NCBI GenBank assembly: GCA_020161535.1
Contig: JAIUNW010000008.1
Coordinates: 1-64,000, forward strand
Direction: 5' to 3'
Origin: Bacteroidota bacterium
GTDB lineage: Bacteria > Bacteroidota > Bacteroidia > Chitinophagales > Chitinophagaceae
Length of the DNA: 64,000 nt
Shown: positions 17,237 through 25,925 of the stretch, piece by piece
How the letters are laid out: each line of letters opens with the position of its first letter
Numbering within the stretch: position 1 is the first letter of the stretch
Position numbers and translations under genes: made by a program
The notes under the pieces: model-generated
The model's input: only the letters and a program-made list of their open reading frames with translations
The model's database searches: none
What the model was told of the DNA's origin: nothing

Positions 17237-18052
17237 ATGAGAGGAATATTGCTTTTTTTATTGGCGGTGGTGCTATTGACGAGCTGCTCGAAATTTTCGA
17301 AAGTGCAGAAAAGTACCGACTATAATTACAAGTTGCGAATGGCCGACCAGTATTTCGCCAAGAAAAAATACAATTATGCCCAGCAGTTGTATGAAGAGCT
17401 CTTTCCCTTATTGAAAGGCAACGAGAAGTTCGAAAATGTGTATTACAATTTCGCTTATTGTGCGTACTACCAGCGCGATTGGATGAATGCTGAAAACCTT
17501 TTCAAAGGGTTTACCGAAGTATTCCCCACCAGCAAACGGGCCGAAGAGATGGAGTATATGCGGGCCTACACCTACTATCGGCAATCGCCCAAGTTGGAAC
17601 TCGATCAAACCAATACGTCCAGAACCATTGGCTTGATGCAGGCATTTATCAACGCACATCCCGGCTCGACCCGTAACCAGGAGGCGACAGAAATAATTGA
17701 TAAGTGTCGCGCGAAACTGGAAATGAAAGAACTGAAAAGCGCAGAATTATATTTTAACCTGCGGCAGTACAAAGCGGCTGCGATCACTTTTACGACCCTG
17801 ATGAACAACTACCCTGATTCAGACAAAAGTGATCAATACAAGTTGCAAGTGATCCGCTCTTATTATGAGTATGCGGCGAACAGTATTGAGAATAGAAAAG
17901 AAGAGCGTTTCGAAAAAGTATTGGAAGAATGTAATGAATTTATGGACCGGTTTCCGCAAAGCAAACTCGTTGACGATGTTACGCGGTACCAAACCCAGTC
18001 TAAAACAAATATCAAATCTTTAAAAAATGAGCAAGTTAAGACGGCAGCTTAG
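17237..18052 (+). CDS. bamD: Outer membrane protein assembly factor BamD
   Basis: 271 aa from the ATG at 17237. The frame is open further upstream only through a TTG inside the preceding terminator region, and this ATG gives a proper signal peptide with lipobox (LLTSC, Cys 17). The mature part consists of helical TPR-like repeats (for example YNYAQQLYEELFPLLKG and YKAAAITFTTLMNNYPDS). BamD is the essential lipoprotein of the BAM complex that inserts outer-membrane barrels. Its 3' end overlaps rpoZ by 26 bases, so the two are read as one operon. Confidence 0.93.
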   Translation: MRGILLFLLAVVLLTSCSKFSKVQKSTDYNYKLRMADQYFAKKKYNYAQQLYEELFPLLKGNEKFENVYYNFAYCAYYQRDWMNAENLFKGFTEVFPTSKRAEEMEYMRAYTYYRQSPKLELDQTNTSRTIGLMQAFINAHPGSTRNQEATEIIDKCRAKLEMKELKSAELYFNLRQYKAAAITFTTLMNNYPDSDKSDQYKLQVIRSYYEYAANSIENRKEERFEKVLEECNEFMDRFPQSKLVDDVTRYQTQSKTNIKSLKNEQVKTAA

Positions 18053-18368
18053 TTCCAATATCAGTAATGTGGCGGAGGCCAAAAACCTGTTGGAAATTAA
18101 AGGAAAGACAGGCAATCTCTATGAATCTATTGCCGTAATAGCAAAAAGAGCCAACCAGATCAACATCGCGTTGAAGGAAGAATTGCACAACAAACTCGAG
18201 GAGTTTGCAACGCATACCGATAGCCTGGAAGAAATTCACGAGAACAAAGAACAAATTGAGATTTCTCGTGCCTACGAGCGCATGCCCAACCCCGCGTTGA
18301 TGGCTACGCAAGAATTTATGGACGACAAGGTGTATTACCGTAAAAACGACGACAAACTGTTCAGCTAA
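18027..18368 (+). CDS. rpoZ: RNA polymerase omega subunit (RpoZ/Rpb6 family)
   Basis: 113 aa. The core LYESIAVIAKRANQINIALKEELHNKLEEF matches the Rpb6/omega fold that latches the beta' subunit. The C-terminal segment NPALMATQEFMDDKVYYRK is typical of Bacteroidota omega subunits. The gene begins inside the end of bamD. A strong hairpin terminator follows before coaBC. Confidence 0.9.
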   Translation: MSKLRRQLSSNISNVAEAKNLLEIKGKTGNLYESIAVIAKRANQINIALKEELHNKLEEFATHTDSLEEIHENKEQIEISRAYERMPNPALMATQEFMDDKVYYRKNDDKLFS

Positions 18369-18390
18369 TGGCTGATCAAGATATTTGTTA

Positions 18391-18418
18391 AAGCGACAGC
18401 CCGGCTGTCGCTTTTTTT
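18391..18418 (+). terminator. Hairpin terminator between rpoZ and coaBC
   Basis: Perfect 10-bp stem AAGCGACAGC / GCTGTCGCTT, 3-base loop, and seven T residues. Only 13 bases separate it from the coaBC start codon, so coaBC needs either read-through or a promoter that overlaps this hairpin. Confidence 0.85.
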
Positions 18419-18431
18419 ATAATTTTAAATC

Positions 18432-19625
18432 ATGTTGCAAGGAAAGAAAATCCTGGTAGGTATTACCGGAAGCATCGCGGCGTACAAAACCATCACCTTA
18501 GTTCGGCTGCTTGTTAAATCGGGTGCCGAGGTTCGAGTGGTCATTACGCCGGCTGCCAAAGATTTTGTTTCACCGCTAACCCTCTCCACTTTGTCGCGGC
18601 ACGAAGTGGAAGTAGATCTCTTCAAAGACGCGGCTTGGTCAAACCACGTGATGCTGGGCCGATGGGCCGATGTTTTCTTGATTGCGCCACTGAGTTGCAA
18701 TACCCTGGCAAAAATGGCTTCAGGGCAATGTAATAACCTGTTACTGGCAACCTATCTCTCTGCTACTTGTCCGGTTTGGGTAGCGCCTGCCATGGATGCT
18801 GATATGTGGACGCATCCAACCACGCGGCATAACCTGGCTTTGCTGGTATCCTATGGCAATAGGGTTGTACCCGCTGTAGCCGGTGAACTGGCGAGCGGCT
18901 TGGTGGGCGAAGGCCGCATGGCCGAACCCGAAGATCTGCACCAAATGCTTGTTGATCATTTTAGCAACAACAAAAGTTTTTCGGGAAAGAAAGTGCTGGT
19001 TACCGCTGGCCCCACCTACGAACCCATCGACCCGGTTCGGTTTATCGGCAATCATTCTTCCGGAAAAATGGGCGTGGCACTGGCGCAGGAAATTGCCCGA
19101 CGCGGCGCAAAGGTTTTCTTGGTAGCCGGACCAGGTGTGCAAGGGCCCACTGTCGAAGGCCTGACCATTACACATGTCAATACCGCTGCAGAAATGTACC
19201 AAGCCTGCCTGGATAACTTCCCCCATATGGACCTGGCAATAATGGCTGCTGCGGTGGCCGATTATACGGCTGTGCAGGTAGCAGACGAAAAGATCAAGAA
19301 AAAAGAAGCCGGCTTAACCATCGAGTTACAAAAAACCAAAGATATTCTGAAAGAACTTGGACGGTTAAAAACCAATAAGCAGTTCCTGGTCGGCTTTGCG
19401 CTTGAAACAAATAATGAAGAAACCTTTGCCAAAGAAAAACTGCGCGCAAAAAATGCAGATATGATTGTGTTGAATTCGCTTAAGCATGCAGGTGCCGGTT
19501 TCGGTCATAATACCAACCAGGTTACCATTTTTGATAAAGATGGCCAACAGGTTTCTTATCCGCTAAAATCCAAAGAAGCCGTTGCGGCCGATATAATTGA
19601 CTATATCCATGAAAAAATTAAGTAA
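18432..19625 (+). CDS. coaBC: Bifunctional phosphopantothenoylcysteine decarboxylase / phosphopantothenate-cysteine ligase
   Basis: 397 aa. The N-terminal CoaC half is a flavoprotein (VGITGSIAAYKTITLVRLL; SPLSCNTLAK-like ALIAPLSCNTLAKMASGQCNN; catalytic region PAMDADMW). The CoaB half starts near FSGKKVLVTAGPTYEPIDPVRFIGNHSSGKMG and binds CTP and phosphopantothenate (AAAVADY, KIKK). It makes 4'-phosphopantetheine for coenzyme A. The last 17 bases overlap the next gene, porD; this coaBC-porD pairing is common in Bacteroidota. Confidence 0.97.
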   Translation: MLQGKKILVGITGSIAAYKTITLVRLLVKSGAEVRVVITPAAKDFVSPLTLSTLSRHEVEVDLFKDAAWSNHVMLGRWADVFLIAPLSCNTLAKMASGQCNNLLLATYLSATCPVWVAPAMDADMWTHPTTRHNLALLVSYGNRVVPAVAGELASGLVGEGRMAEPEDLHQMLVDHFSNNKSFSGKKVLVTAGPTYEPIDPVRFIGNHSSGKMGVALAQEIARRGAKVFLVAGPGVQGPTVEGLTITHVNTAAEMYQACLDNFPHMDLAIMAAAVADYTAVQVADEKIKKKEAGLTIELQKTKDILKELGRLKTNKQFLVGFALETNNEETFAKEKLRAKNADMIVLNSLKHAGAGFGHNTNQVTIFDKDGQQVSYPLKSKEAVAADIIDYIHEKIK

Positions 19626-20541
19626 TTGTTGGGTACTGGTAATGGCCACGCTGTTGTTGACGTTCAACAAAGCCGGCGCGCAGGAGCTACAGGCCCGGGT
19701 GATGGTTATCGCCAGCCAGGTGGGCACGAAGGTGGACAAAAAAGTATTCGTTAGTCTGCAGAATGCGCTGACCAATTTTTTAAACCAACGCAAATGGTCG
19801 AAAGACATTTATCAACAGAATGAAAAGATCAATTGCAGTTTCGTCATCAATTTGACAACTGCGGGTGATAACAACGTGTATGGAGGTTCGCTAACAGTAC
19901 AGGCTGCCCGGCCGGTGTTTAACAGCAATTACCAGAGCCCGCTGATCAATTATATGGACGATGATTTTGCTTTTCGTTACGTGGAGTTTCAAACCATCGA
20001 TTTCAACGACAACCGGGTGAGTGGAAACGATCCACTGGCTTCAAACCTGACCGCTGCATTGGCCTACTATGTGTACATGATCCTGGGGTTGGATGGTGAT
20101 TCATTTGCGTTGAAAGGAGGCGAGCCCTATTTTCAAAAAGCGCAGAATATTGTGACCAATGCGCCCGATAGCCGCGAGCTGATAGGCTGGAAAGCATTTG
20201 ATGGAAGACGAAATCGTTATTGGTTGATGGAGAACCTAACCAATACGAGGTACACCTTGATTCACGATGCCATGTATGGCTATTTTCGGCAGGGGCTTGA
20301 TCAGTTTTATGAAAAAGAAGCGAGTGCCCGGAAAGGCGTGCTGGCGGCTTTACAACAATTGAATACCCTGAACAGCGATATACCCAATACGATGTTTGTG
20401 AATTTCTTTTTTCAGAGTCGAAGCCAGGAACTGGCCCGCATGTTCAAAAAATCGCCACCCGAAGAAAAGAACCAGGCATTGGATATATTATCGCGGCTCG
20501 ATATTTCGAACGCCAATTATTACAAACAGGAGTTGAAATGA
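19609..20541 (+). CDS. porD: Type IX secretion protein PorD-like (DUF4835 family)
   Basis: 310 aa from the ATG at 19609, which gives a clean MKK-type signal peptide ending NKAGAQ; the codons upstream of it lie inside coaBC. The mature protein starts ELQARVMV and carries NCSFVINLT, FRYVEFQTIDFND and the aromatic segment LTAALAYYVYMILGLDGDSFALKGGEPYFQ, which I recognise as the DUF4835/PorD family. Members are periplasmic and are annotated as parts of the gliding and type IX secretion machinery. Its role here is taken from family membership, not proved. The stop overlaps the next start (ATGA). Confidence 0.82.
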   Translation: MKKLSNCWVLVMATLLLTFNKAGAQELQARVMVIASQVGTKVDKKVFVSLQNALTNFLNQRKWSKDIYQQNEKINCSFVINLTTAGDNNVYGGSLTVQAARPVFNSNYQSPLINYMDDDFAFRYVEFQTIDFNDNRVSGNDPLASNLTAALAYYVYMILGLDGDSFALKGGEPYFQKAQNIVTNAPDSRELIGWKAFDGRRNRYWLMENLTNTRYTLIHDAMYGYFRQGLDQFYEKEASARKGVLAALQQLNTLNSDIPNTMFVNFFFQSRSQELARMFKKSPPEEKNQALDILSRLDISNANYYKQELK

Positions 20542-20879
20542 GGAAGTTGATGATGCTGTTGTTGCCGTTCTTGCTGATAAGCTGTTCAGGTACGAAAGAA
20601 AAACCTGCGCTGAACAAACAGCAGATAGCACCGGTGGTCTATGCATTGATGATCGCCGATGAAGTTACGTTGCAGAAATCGTATAAAGACAGCACCAAAA
20701 CCCTGAAGCAAATGCGCGCGGAGCAGTATGAAAAGGTATTTGCGCTATACAATACCAATCGCGCCGAGTTTTGGAACAGCTTCCGGTATTATGAAGCGCG
20801 GCCTGGCGAATTAAAAGTGATAATCGATTCGGTGACCTCCATCGCTACGGTTAATCGCACCAGGCAATACGTGAAATAG
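20538..20879 (+). CDS. DUF4296-type lipoprotein
   Basis: 113 aa. A signal peptide with lipobox (LLISC, Cys 16) is followed by a helical domain (QIAPVVYALMIADEVTLQKSY, EQYEKVFALYNTNRAEFWNSFRYY), like the Bacteroidota DUF4296 family of small lipoproteins. The start codon overlaps the porD stop by 4 bases. The function is unknown; conserved presence near porD or other envelope genes suggests an envelope role. Confidence 0.75.
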   Translation: MRKLMMLLLPFLLISCSGTKEKPALNKQQIAPVVYALMIADEVTLQKSYKDSTKTLKQMRAEQYEKVFALYNTNRAEFWNSFRYYEARPGELKVIIDSVTSIATVNRTRQYVK

Positions 20880-20893
20880 TTTAACTTGGTTAC

Positions 20894-21592
20894 ATGAATA
20901 AAGTTGTTGCAGACGCAGCAACAGCGATTGCAGGCGTCAAAGATGGTTCCAGTATTTTATTGGGTGGCTTCGGCCTATGCGGCATTCCGGAGTCTTGCAT
21001 TAAAGCCCTTGTAACGGCGGGTGTAAAAGAGCTGTTGTGCATTTCCAACAATGCGGGGATTGATGATTTTGGGCTGGGCATGCTGTTGAAGACCAGGCAA
21101 ATCAGAAAGATGATGAGCTCGTATGTGGGCGAAAATGCTGAGTTTGAGCGGCAGTTGCTGGCCGGCGAACTGGAGGTAGACTTGATACCACAGGGAACCC
21201 TCGCTACCAGGATTCAAATGGCGGGGATGGGTATTCCTGCTTTTTTCACGCCGGCGGGTTATGGAACCGAGATTGCTGAAGGCAAAGAAGTGCGTGTGTT
21301 TAACAACAAGCATTATTTGATGGAAGAAGCCCTGGGTGCCGATTTTGCGATGGTGAAAGCCTGGAAAGGCGATCGGTACGGTAACCTGGTTTTCCGCAAA
21401 ACCACCCGCAATTTTTCTACATCAATGGCCAAGGCAGGCACGATTACCATTGCCGAAGTGGAAGAGCTCGTTGAGCCGGGTGAACTTGATCCCGATGCGG
21501 TAGATGTGGCGGGCATTTATGTGCATCGCATTTTTCAAGGCGGACCGTATGAGAAGCGCATTGAAAAACGAACCATCCAAATAAAGAATTAA
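20894..21592 (+). CDS. scoA: 3-oxoacid CoA-transferase, subunit A
   Basis: 232 aa. The glycine-rich CoA-binding loop GGFGLCGIPE is at residues 24-33, followed by SNNAGIDDFGLG and the GNLVFRKTTRNFS segment, all typical of the alpha subunit of succinyl-CoA:3-ketoacid CoA-transferase. It moves CoA between succinyl-CoA and acetoacetate, used for ketone-body or branched-chain amino acid breakdown. The B subunit lies downstream, separated by one unknown gene. Confidence 0.95.
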   Translation: MNKVVADAATAIAGVKDGSSILLGGFGLCGIPESCIKALVTAGVKELLCISNNAGIDDFGLGMLLKTRQIRKMMSSYVGENAEFERQLLAGELEVDLIPQGTLATRIQMAGMGIPAFFTPAGYGTEIAEGKEVRVFNNKHYLMEEALGADFAMVKAWKGDRYGNLVFRKTTRNFSTSMAKAGTITIAEVEELVEPGELDPDAVDVAGIYVHRIFQGGPYEKRIEKRTIQIKN

Positions 21593-21601
21593 AGCAGTAC
21601 T

Positions 21602-22348
21602 ATGTTTACGAGCAGAGCAGAGTTAGAACAATATTTTGGGGTGGATCCGGCTATCGCGAAAGCATTTGTTGACCGGACTGTGCCGCCAGATAATGCATAT
21701 TGGCGCGGCCGGTTGCTCTATATCGGGCGAGGCAATGGCTTTTTGTTTTTGCCATTGAGTTTTGACCTGATGCAGAAAGCCGGGGTAAATCAAAATGATT
21801 TACTGCAGGAGTCGCTATTGACAGCGATCGAAAAAATACTTGACCTGGCTGCGCGCTATGAATATGGTGAAATGAGTTTTGCCGAACATATAGCAGCCAT
21901 CGAATTGTTTATTGAACCGATTAGCGTGCAACCCGCTTTATTTGGCCGTTTGCGGCGGTTCTTTCGCCAATCGTTGTTGTTGCCGAAAGATGGCATAGGC
22001 GACGATAATCCGCCATTAAACAGGGCGGATGCGCTATTGTATGCCTATTGCCTGCTTCCGGTGTCAGAAGAAGTGATCAACCGGCTGCTGCGTTATTGGT
22101 ATGCGCTGTTGCCTGCCTTTCTGTTGCAAGACGACTTGGTCGATTTCCAGGACGACCTGGCAAAGAAGGAAGAAAATGCCGTGCAGTTTTACGGCAAAGG
22201 CAAAGAGGGGGTTCGTAACAGTATTGATGATTTGCGTCGGCGTTTCGCCATCGTGGGCGAATTAAACCCGCTGATGTCGAAGACCCTTGATGCTTCGCTG
22301 GACAGATACCTGACGCGCCCCGATTTCCAGTACCTACTCAATCATTGA
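21602..22348 (+). CDS. Unknown protein inserted between the CoA-transferase subunits
   Basis: 248 aa, mostly helical, no signal peptide or membrane segment. I do not recognise its family. The most notable stretch is [21 protein letters not shown] near residues 178-198, which resembles the Asp-rich helix of class I isoprenoid synthases, but the second Asp motif is not seen, so this may be chance. It begins 9 bases after scoA and ends 2 bases before scoB, so it is part of the same operon. Confidence 0.75.
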   Translation: MFTSRAELEQYFGVDPAIAKAFVDRTVPPDNAYWRGRLLYIGRGNGFLFLPLSFDLMQKAGVNQNDLLQESLLTAIEKILDLAARYEYGEMSFAEHIAAIELFIEPISVQPALFGRLRRFFRQSLLLPKDGIGDDNPPLNRADALLYAYCLLPVSEEVINRLLRYWYALLPAFLLQDDLVDFQDDLAKKEENAVQFYGKGKEGVRNSIDDLRRRFAIVGELNPLMSKTLDASLDRYLTRPDFQYLLNH

Positions 22349-22350
22349 CC

Positions 22351-23007
22351 ATGGCACTTGACAAGTATGGCATTGCAAAAAGAATTGCGCTTGAATTAAA
22401 AGATGGCATGTATGTGAACCTGGGTATTGGCATTCCTACCCTGGTAGCGAATTATATTCCGAATGGCATGCAGATCATGTTACAGAGCGAAAATGGAATA
22501 CTGGGTATGGGGCCCTACCCAACGGATGAACAAGTGGATCCCGATTTGATCAATGCCGGAAAAGAAACGGTGACCGTAATACCGGGCGCCGCATTTTTCG
22601 ACAGTGCCGAAAGCTTTGGCATGATCAGGGCAGGAAAGGTAGATCTAACGGTTTTGGGTGCCATGGAAGTGAGTGATAGCGGTGATATAGCCAACTGGAA
22701 AATTCCCGGGAAGATGGTGAAGGGCATGGGTGGCGCGATGGACCTGGTGGCCAGTGCCAGAAATATTATTGTGGCCATGATGCATACCAATCCAAAAGGA
22801 GAATCAAAGTTATTGCCGGCTTGTACATTGCCGTTGACTGGTAAATCCTGTGTGCGTAAAGTAGTGACTGAACTGGCCGTACTTGATATCACGGCAGATG
22901 GCTTTCTGTTGAAAGAACGAGCGCCAGGTGTAACGGTGGAAGAGATCAAACAGAAAACAGCCGGGCGTTTGCAAGTACCCGAAGTAGTGCCGGAAATGAA
23001 GATATGA
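22351..23007 (+). CDS. scoB: 3-oxoacid CoA-transferase, subunit B
   Basis: 218 aa from the ATG at 22351; the frame could also open at a TTG two codons earlier. The motif [12 protein letters not shown] (residues 45-56) contains the catalytic Glu that forms the CoA thioester intermediate. [11 protein letters not shown] and the [30 protein letters not shown] stretch are also typical. It works with subunit A as one enzyme. A hairpin with a T tract lies downstream. Confidence 0.95.
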   Translation: MALDKYGIAKRIALELKDGMYVNLGIGIPTLVANYIPNGMQIMLQSENGILGMGPYPTDEQVDPDLINAGKETVTVIPGAAFFDSAESFGMIRAGKVDLTVLGAMEVSDSGDIANWKIPGKMVKGMGGAMDLVASARNIIVAMMHTNPKGESKLLPACTLPLTGKSCVRKVVTELAVLDITADGFLLKERAPGVTVEEIKQKTAGRLQVPEVVPEMKI

Positions 23008-23060
23008 ACTGTAATTTATAATGCGACTTTCAATACGCGCCTCCATTTTCAACCGAATCG

Positions 23061-23090
23061 AAAACCTCGATTGACCGGGGAGGTTTTGTT
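23061..23090 (+). terminator. Probable terminator of the CoA-transferase operon
   Basis: AAAACCTC (23061-23068) pairs with GAGGTTTT (23080-23087) around an 11-base loop that could pair further. The T-rich end points to the plus strand. Confidence 0.55.
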
Positions 23091-23110
23091 ACACCTACGC
23101 ATCCGCCCAG

Positions 23111-23134
23111 AAAAATACCTGTCTCTTAGGCAGG
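23111..23134 (-). terminator. Probable terminator of the sugar dehydrogenase gene
   Basis: On the minus strand CCTGCCT pairs with AGACAGG (one G-T pair, 3-base loop) and is followed by TATTTTTC. It lies about 80 bases past the stop codon of the convergent dehydrogenase gene. Confidence 0.5.
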
Positions 23135-23213
23135 CTTTCTCAGTCGCCTTTCTGAATTTTTCTTTTTAAGAAATGTCCACAGTAAGGGCAATAGCCCAAC
23201 GAACTTATCGGGC

Positions 23214-24482
23214 TCATTTTTTTCCAATCCGGTAAAGCTTTCCGCCATCGGTCACGGCATACAAAGCGCCGTCGCGCCCCTGGGTGATGTCGCGGAAACG
23301 TTGTTTTTCACTTTCCAATAAACGCTCTTCGCCCACCACCTTGTTGTTCTTGATTTGCAAACGCGTAATCTGCGTACTGCTCAAGCCACAAATGAATAAG
23401 TTGTTCTTCCATTCCGGAATAGCATTGCCGGTATAAAATATCATTCCGCTGGGCGAGATCACCGGATCCCAATAATACACGGGCTGTTCCAATCCGGCTT
23501 TCTGCTGAATGCCATCACCCACTTTAGGGCCTGCATATTCAATTCCATAAGTGATGGTTGGCCAGCCGTAGTTTTTTCCCCGCTGTATATGGTTCAATTC
23601 GTCGCCGCCACGTGGACCAAACTCTGCTTCCCATAAATCGCCTGTTACCGGATCCCAGGCCAGGCTTTGCACATTGCGATGACCATAAGACCAGATCTCC
23701 GGACGCGCGTCTTTTTGACCGGCAAAAGGATTGCCTGGCGCCGGTTTGCCGTCTTTGGTGATGCGCACGATTTTGCCCAACGCGGCGCCAAGCGACTGCG
23801 CCAGGGGACGTGTTTCGAGATCTGACCGTTCACCGGTGCTAACGACCAGGTAGCCGTGTTTGTCAAACAAAATGCGACCACCATAGTGTAGGGAGCTATT
23901 GTGCGCCGGACCTGCTTCGTAGATAATAGTGGCACCTTCAATCGATTTTTCATCGGCCGATAACTTTCCTTTCGCCACTGCCGTCAGGTTGCCTTCGGGT
24001 TTTTTGTTTGAAAAGACCCAATAGATCATCCGGTTCGTTTTGAATGCAGGATCAAGTGTAAGCCCTAATAAGCCACCCTGGCCCGACGCGTTCACGGCTG
24101 GTATGCCGCTGATGGGGCCGGATAATTTGCCATCGGCTGTCGCGATAACCATATCACCTTTCTTTTCAGTAATCAGGAAACGGCCATCGGGTAGGGCAAC
24201 AATACCCCAGGGATTTTTAAGATCGCTACTCAAGGTCTTTACCTGGTAGGGCGTTTTCGTACTGAGCACACGGTCAATTCGTGTTTGACCCACAAAAGCG
24301 GGTTTGTAATTGGTATTGCCTGCTTTGGTTTCAACACCGCCGGTATCAGAAACAGCTTTGGTATATGAAAACCCATTTAGACCAATCGCTTCAGCACCTC
24401 CCCAAAAACATGTTCCGGCAAGGGCGGCCACGGCCGTAATCCCCAGGATTACCCATTTTCTATTTGGTGAATATTTCATCAT
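23214..24482 (-). CDS. PQQ-dependent aldose sugar dehydrogenase family protein
   Basis: 422 aa. An N-terminal hydrophobic segment (about residues 9-32) acts as signal or anchor. The rest is a six-bladed beta-propeller of the glucose/sorbosone dehydrogenase family: LKNPWGIVALPDGRFLITEKKGDM, the GQGGLLGLTLDP blade, HNSSLHYGGRI with the likely catalytic His, GDLWEAEFGPRGGDELN, and the C-terminal FRDITQGRDGALYAVTDGGKLYRI. It should oxidise sugars in the periplasm with PQQ. No PQQ synthesis genes lie nearby. It could use ATG at 24482 or 24479. Confidence 0.93.
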   Translation of the reverse strand: MMKYSPNRKWVILGITAVAALAGTCFWGGAEAIGLNGFSYTKAVSDTGGVETKAGNTNYKPAFVGQTRIDRVLSTKTPYQVKTLSSDLKNPWGIVALPDGRFLITEKKGDMVIATADGKLSGPISGIPAVNASGQGGLLGLTLDPAFKTNRMIYWVFSNKKPEGNLTAVAKGKLSADEKSIEGATIIYEAGPAHNSSLHYGGRILFDKHGYLVVSTGERSDLETRPLAQSLGAALGKIVRITKDGKPAPGNPFAGQKDARPEIWSYGHRNVQSLAWDPVTGDLWEAEFGPRGGDELNHIQRGKNYGWPTITYGIEYAGPKVGDGIQQKAGLEQPVYYWDPVISPSGMIFYTGNAIPEWKNNLFICGLSSTQITRLQIKNNKVVGEERLLESEKQRFRDITQGRDGALYAVTDGGKLYRIGKK

Positions 24483-24907
24483 AGTATTTTATCAATTCAA
24501 TGCTAATTCAGAACAAAATATTATTTATCTGTTGTTTTATCTGATACGAGTATCCATCATTTATGGCCTAAAAAACCATACCAGTACATCGGCGAACCAA
24601 CGGTTATATCCAGACGAAAGTAGTGCTGGCAAAAAGCAACGGCCATTCGAACAGATTATTTTTTCATTAATACGGCAATTTTAGCTGATTTTCAATACGT
24701 TTATCCAGCCACCTTACTGGTTCTAAAGATGTTCATTCGGCTTCGCCACCCGCGCATCTACAATTATCGCAGCTTGTGCATGTATCTGCATTGATTAACA
24801 ACCCCTTAAACGCAACATTTTCACACTATGCAGGTATGAATAAAGCGGATTAAATGTACAAAAAAAGCAGACATCTAGCTAGATTTGCCCATATAGAACC
24901 AATTGCC
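24483..24907. other. Intergenic region between divergent genes
   Basis: About 370-425 bases between the sugar dehydrogenase and the glycerophosphodiesterase, which diverge. It is AT-rich next to the dehydrogenase start. I see no exact TAnnTTTG box, hairpin or coding frame with family features. A 54-base extension of the downstream frame (from ATG 24854) is possible but adds a basic stretch before the signal peptide. Confidence 0.5.
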
Positions 24908-25726
24908 ATGCCTGCTCTTTTCCGATTTATTTCAGTTGTTATTTTTATGTCAGTGATACATCCACTCACCGCCCAGCTCGCCAACAATCCAGTCATTGCG
25001 CACCGGGGCGCCTGGAAAAAGAATGCCCTGCCTGAAAATTCAATTGCCTCCCTGCAGGAAGCCATCCGCCTTGGCTGTTATGGTTCCGAATTCGACGTTC
25101 ACCTGACAAAAGACGATGTCATTGTAGTGAATCACGACCCTTCTTTTGCAGGCATGGATATCAGTACTTCCAGCTATGCCGAGTTGCTGACGAAAAAACT
25201 AAGCAATGGCGAATCTATACCAACCGCCGAAGCTTATTTGATGGCGGGTATGAAACAACAACGATCAAAAAATTTACCAGGTGCCGATCAACATCAGCTT
25301 ACAAAACTGATTTATGAAATCAAATCATCCGCGGCGGGCAAAGATCGAACGCTGGAACTTACCCGTCGATCGGTTGAACTTGTACACAAATTGAAAGCTG
25401 AAAAATGGGTTGAATATATTTCATTCGATTATGATGCTTGCTTGCTGGTGCATAAACTGGATCCGGCAGCAACGGTTTGTTACCTGGCAGGAGATAAATC
25501 ACCAGAGCAATTACAGACCGATGGCCTATCAGGACTGGATTACCATTTCAGTGTTTTTGAGAATCAAACTGGTTGGCTGGCTGATGCCACAACCCGCAAA
25601 TTGGTGACCAATGCTTGGACAGTAAACGAAGTCGCTATAATGCAGAAATTATTGGACCAGCACATACAGTTGATCACCACCAACGAACCGGAGTTGTTGT
25701 TCTCGCTTTTACAGGAAAAGAAATAA
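24908..25726 (+). CDS. Glycerophosphodiester phosphodiesterase family protein, exported
   Basis: 272 aa from ATG 24908, which gives the signal peptide MPALFRFISVVIFMSVIHPLTAQ; an ATG at 24854 would lengthen it. GDPD TIM-barrel motifs: HRG at the start of the domain (VIAHRGAWKKNALPENS), then SEFDVHLTKDDVIVVNHDP with the metal-binding Glu and Asp and the catalytic second His. The conserved YEIKSS Glu-Lys is also there. It cleaves glycerophosphodiesters to glycerol-3-phosphate and an alcohol, in the periplasm or outside. The convergent neighbour is a Gfo/Idh/MocA gene. Confidence 0.9.
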   Translation: MPALFRFISVVIFMSVIHPLTAQLANNPVIAHRGAWKKNALPENSIASLQEAIRLGCYGSEFDVHLTKDDVIVVNHDPSFAGMDISTSSYAELLTKKLSNGESIPTAEAYLMAGMKQQRSKNLPGADQHQLTKLIYEIKSSAAGKDRTLELTRRSVELVHKLKAEKWVEYISFDYDACLLVHKLDPAATVCYLAGDKSPEQLQTDGLSGLDYHFSVFENQTGWLADATTRKLVTNAWTVNEVAIMQKLLDQHIQLITTNEPELLFSLLQEKK

Positions 25727-25925
25727 GCTATCCATTTTGGCGCGGACAGCCGTTTACAAAAAAGGCTTTTTGAAAAATTTAAGTCCCTGTGGGCGAAATT
25801 TGTGTGCGCCTACAGCGGGAGCATAGATTAACTAATATAAAACTGGCAATATTAGTAGACTACTTGGGCAAGTTCTTCGGTCGACTCTTGCAACCTTGAA
25901 AGCAACCTTTCGCTATTTTGCGCCA

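Noticed and set aside
24483..24853. A small gene or RNA in the long intergenic region
   Set aside because: No frame with a good start and no clear promoter or hairpin was seen.
25750..25780. A-rich/T-rich hairpin after the glycerophosphodiesterase gene
   Set aside because: The stem is only A-T pairs with no GC core, too weak to call a terminator.
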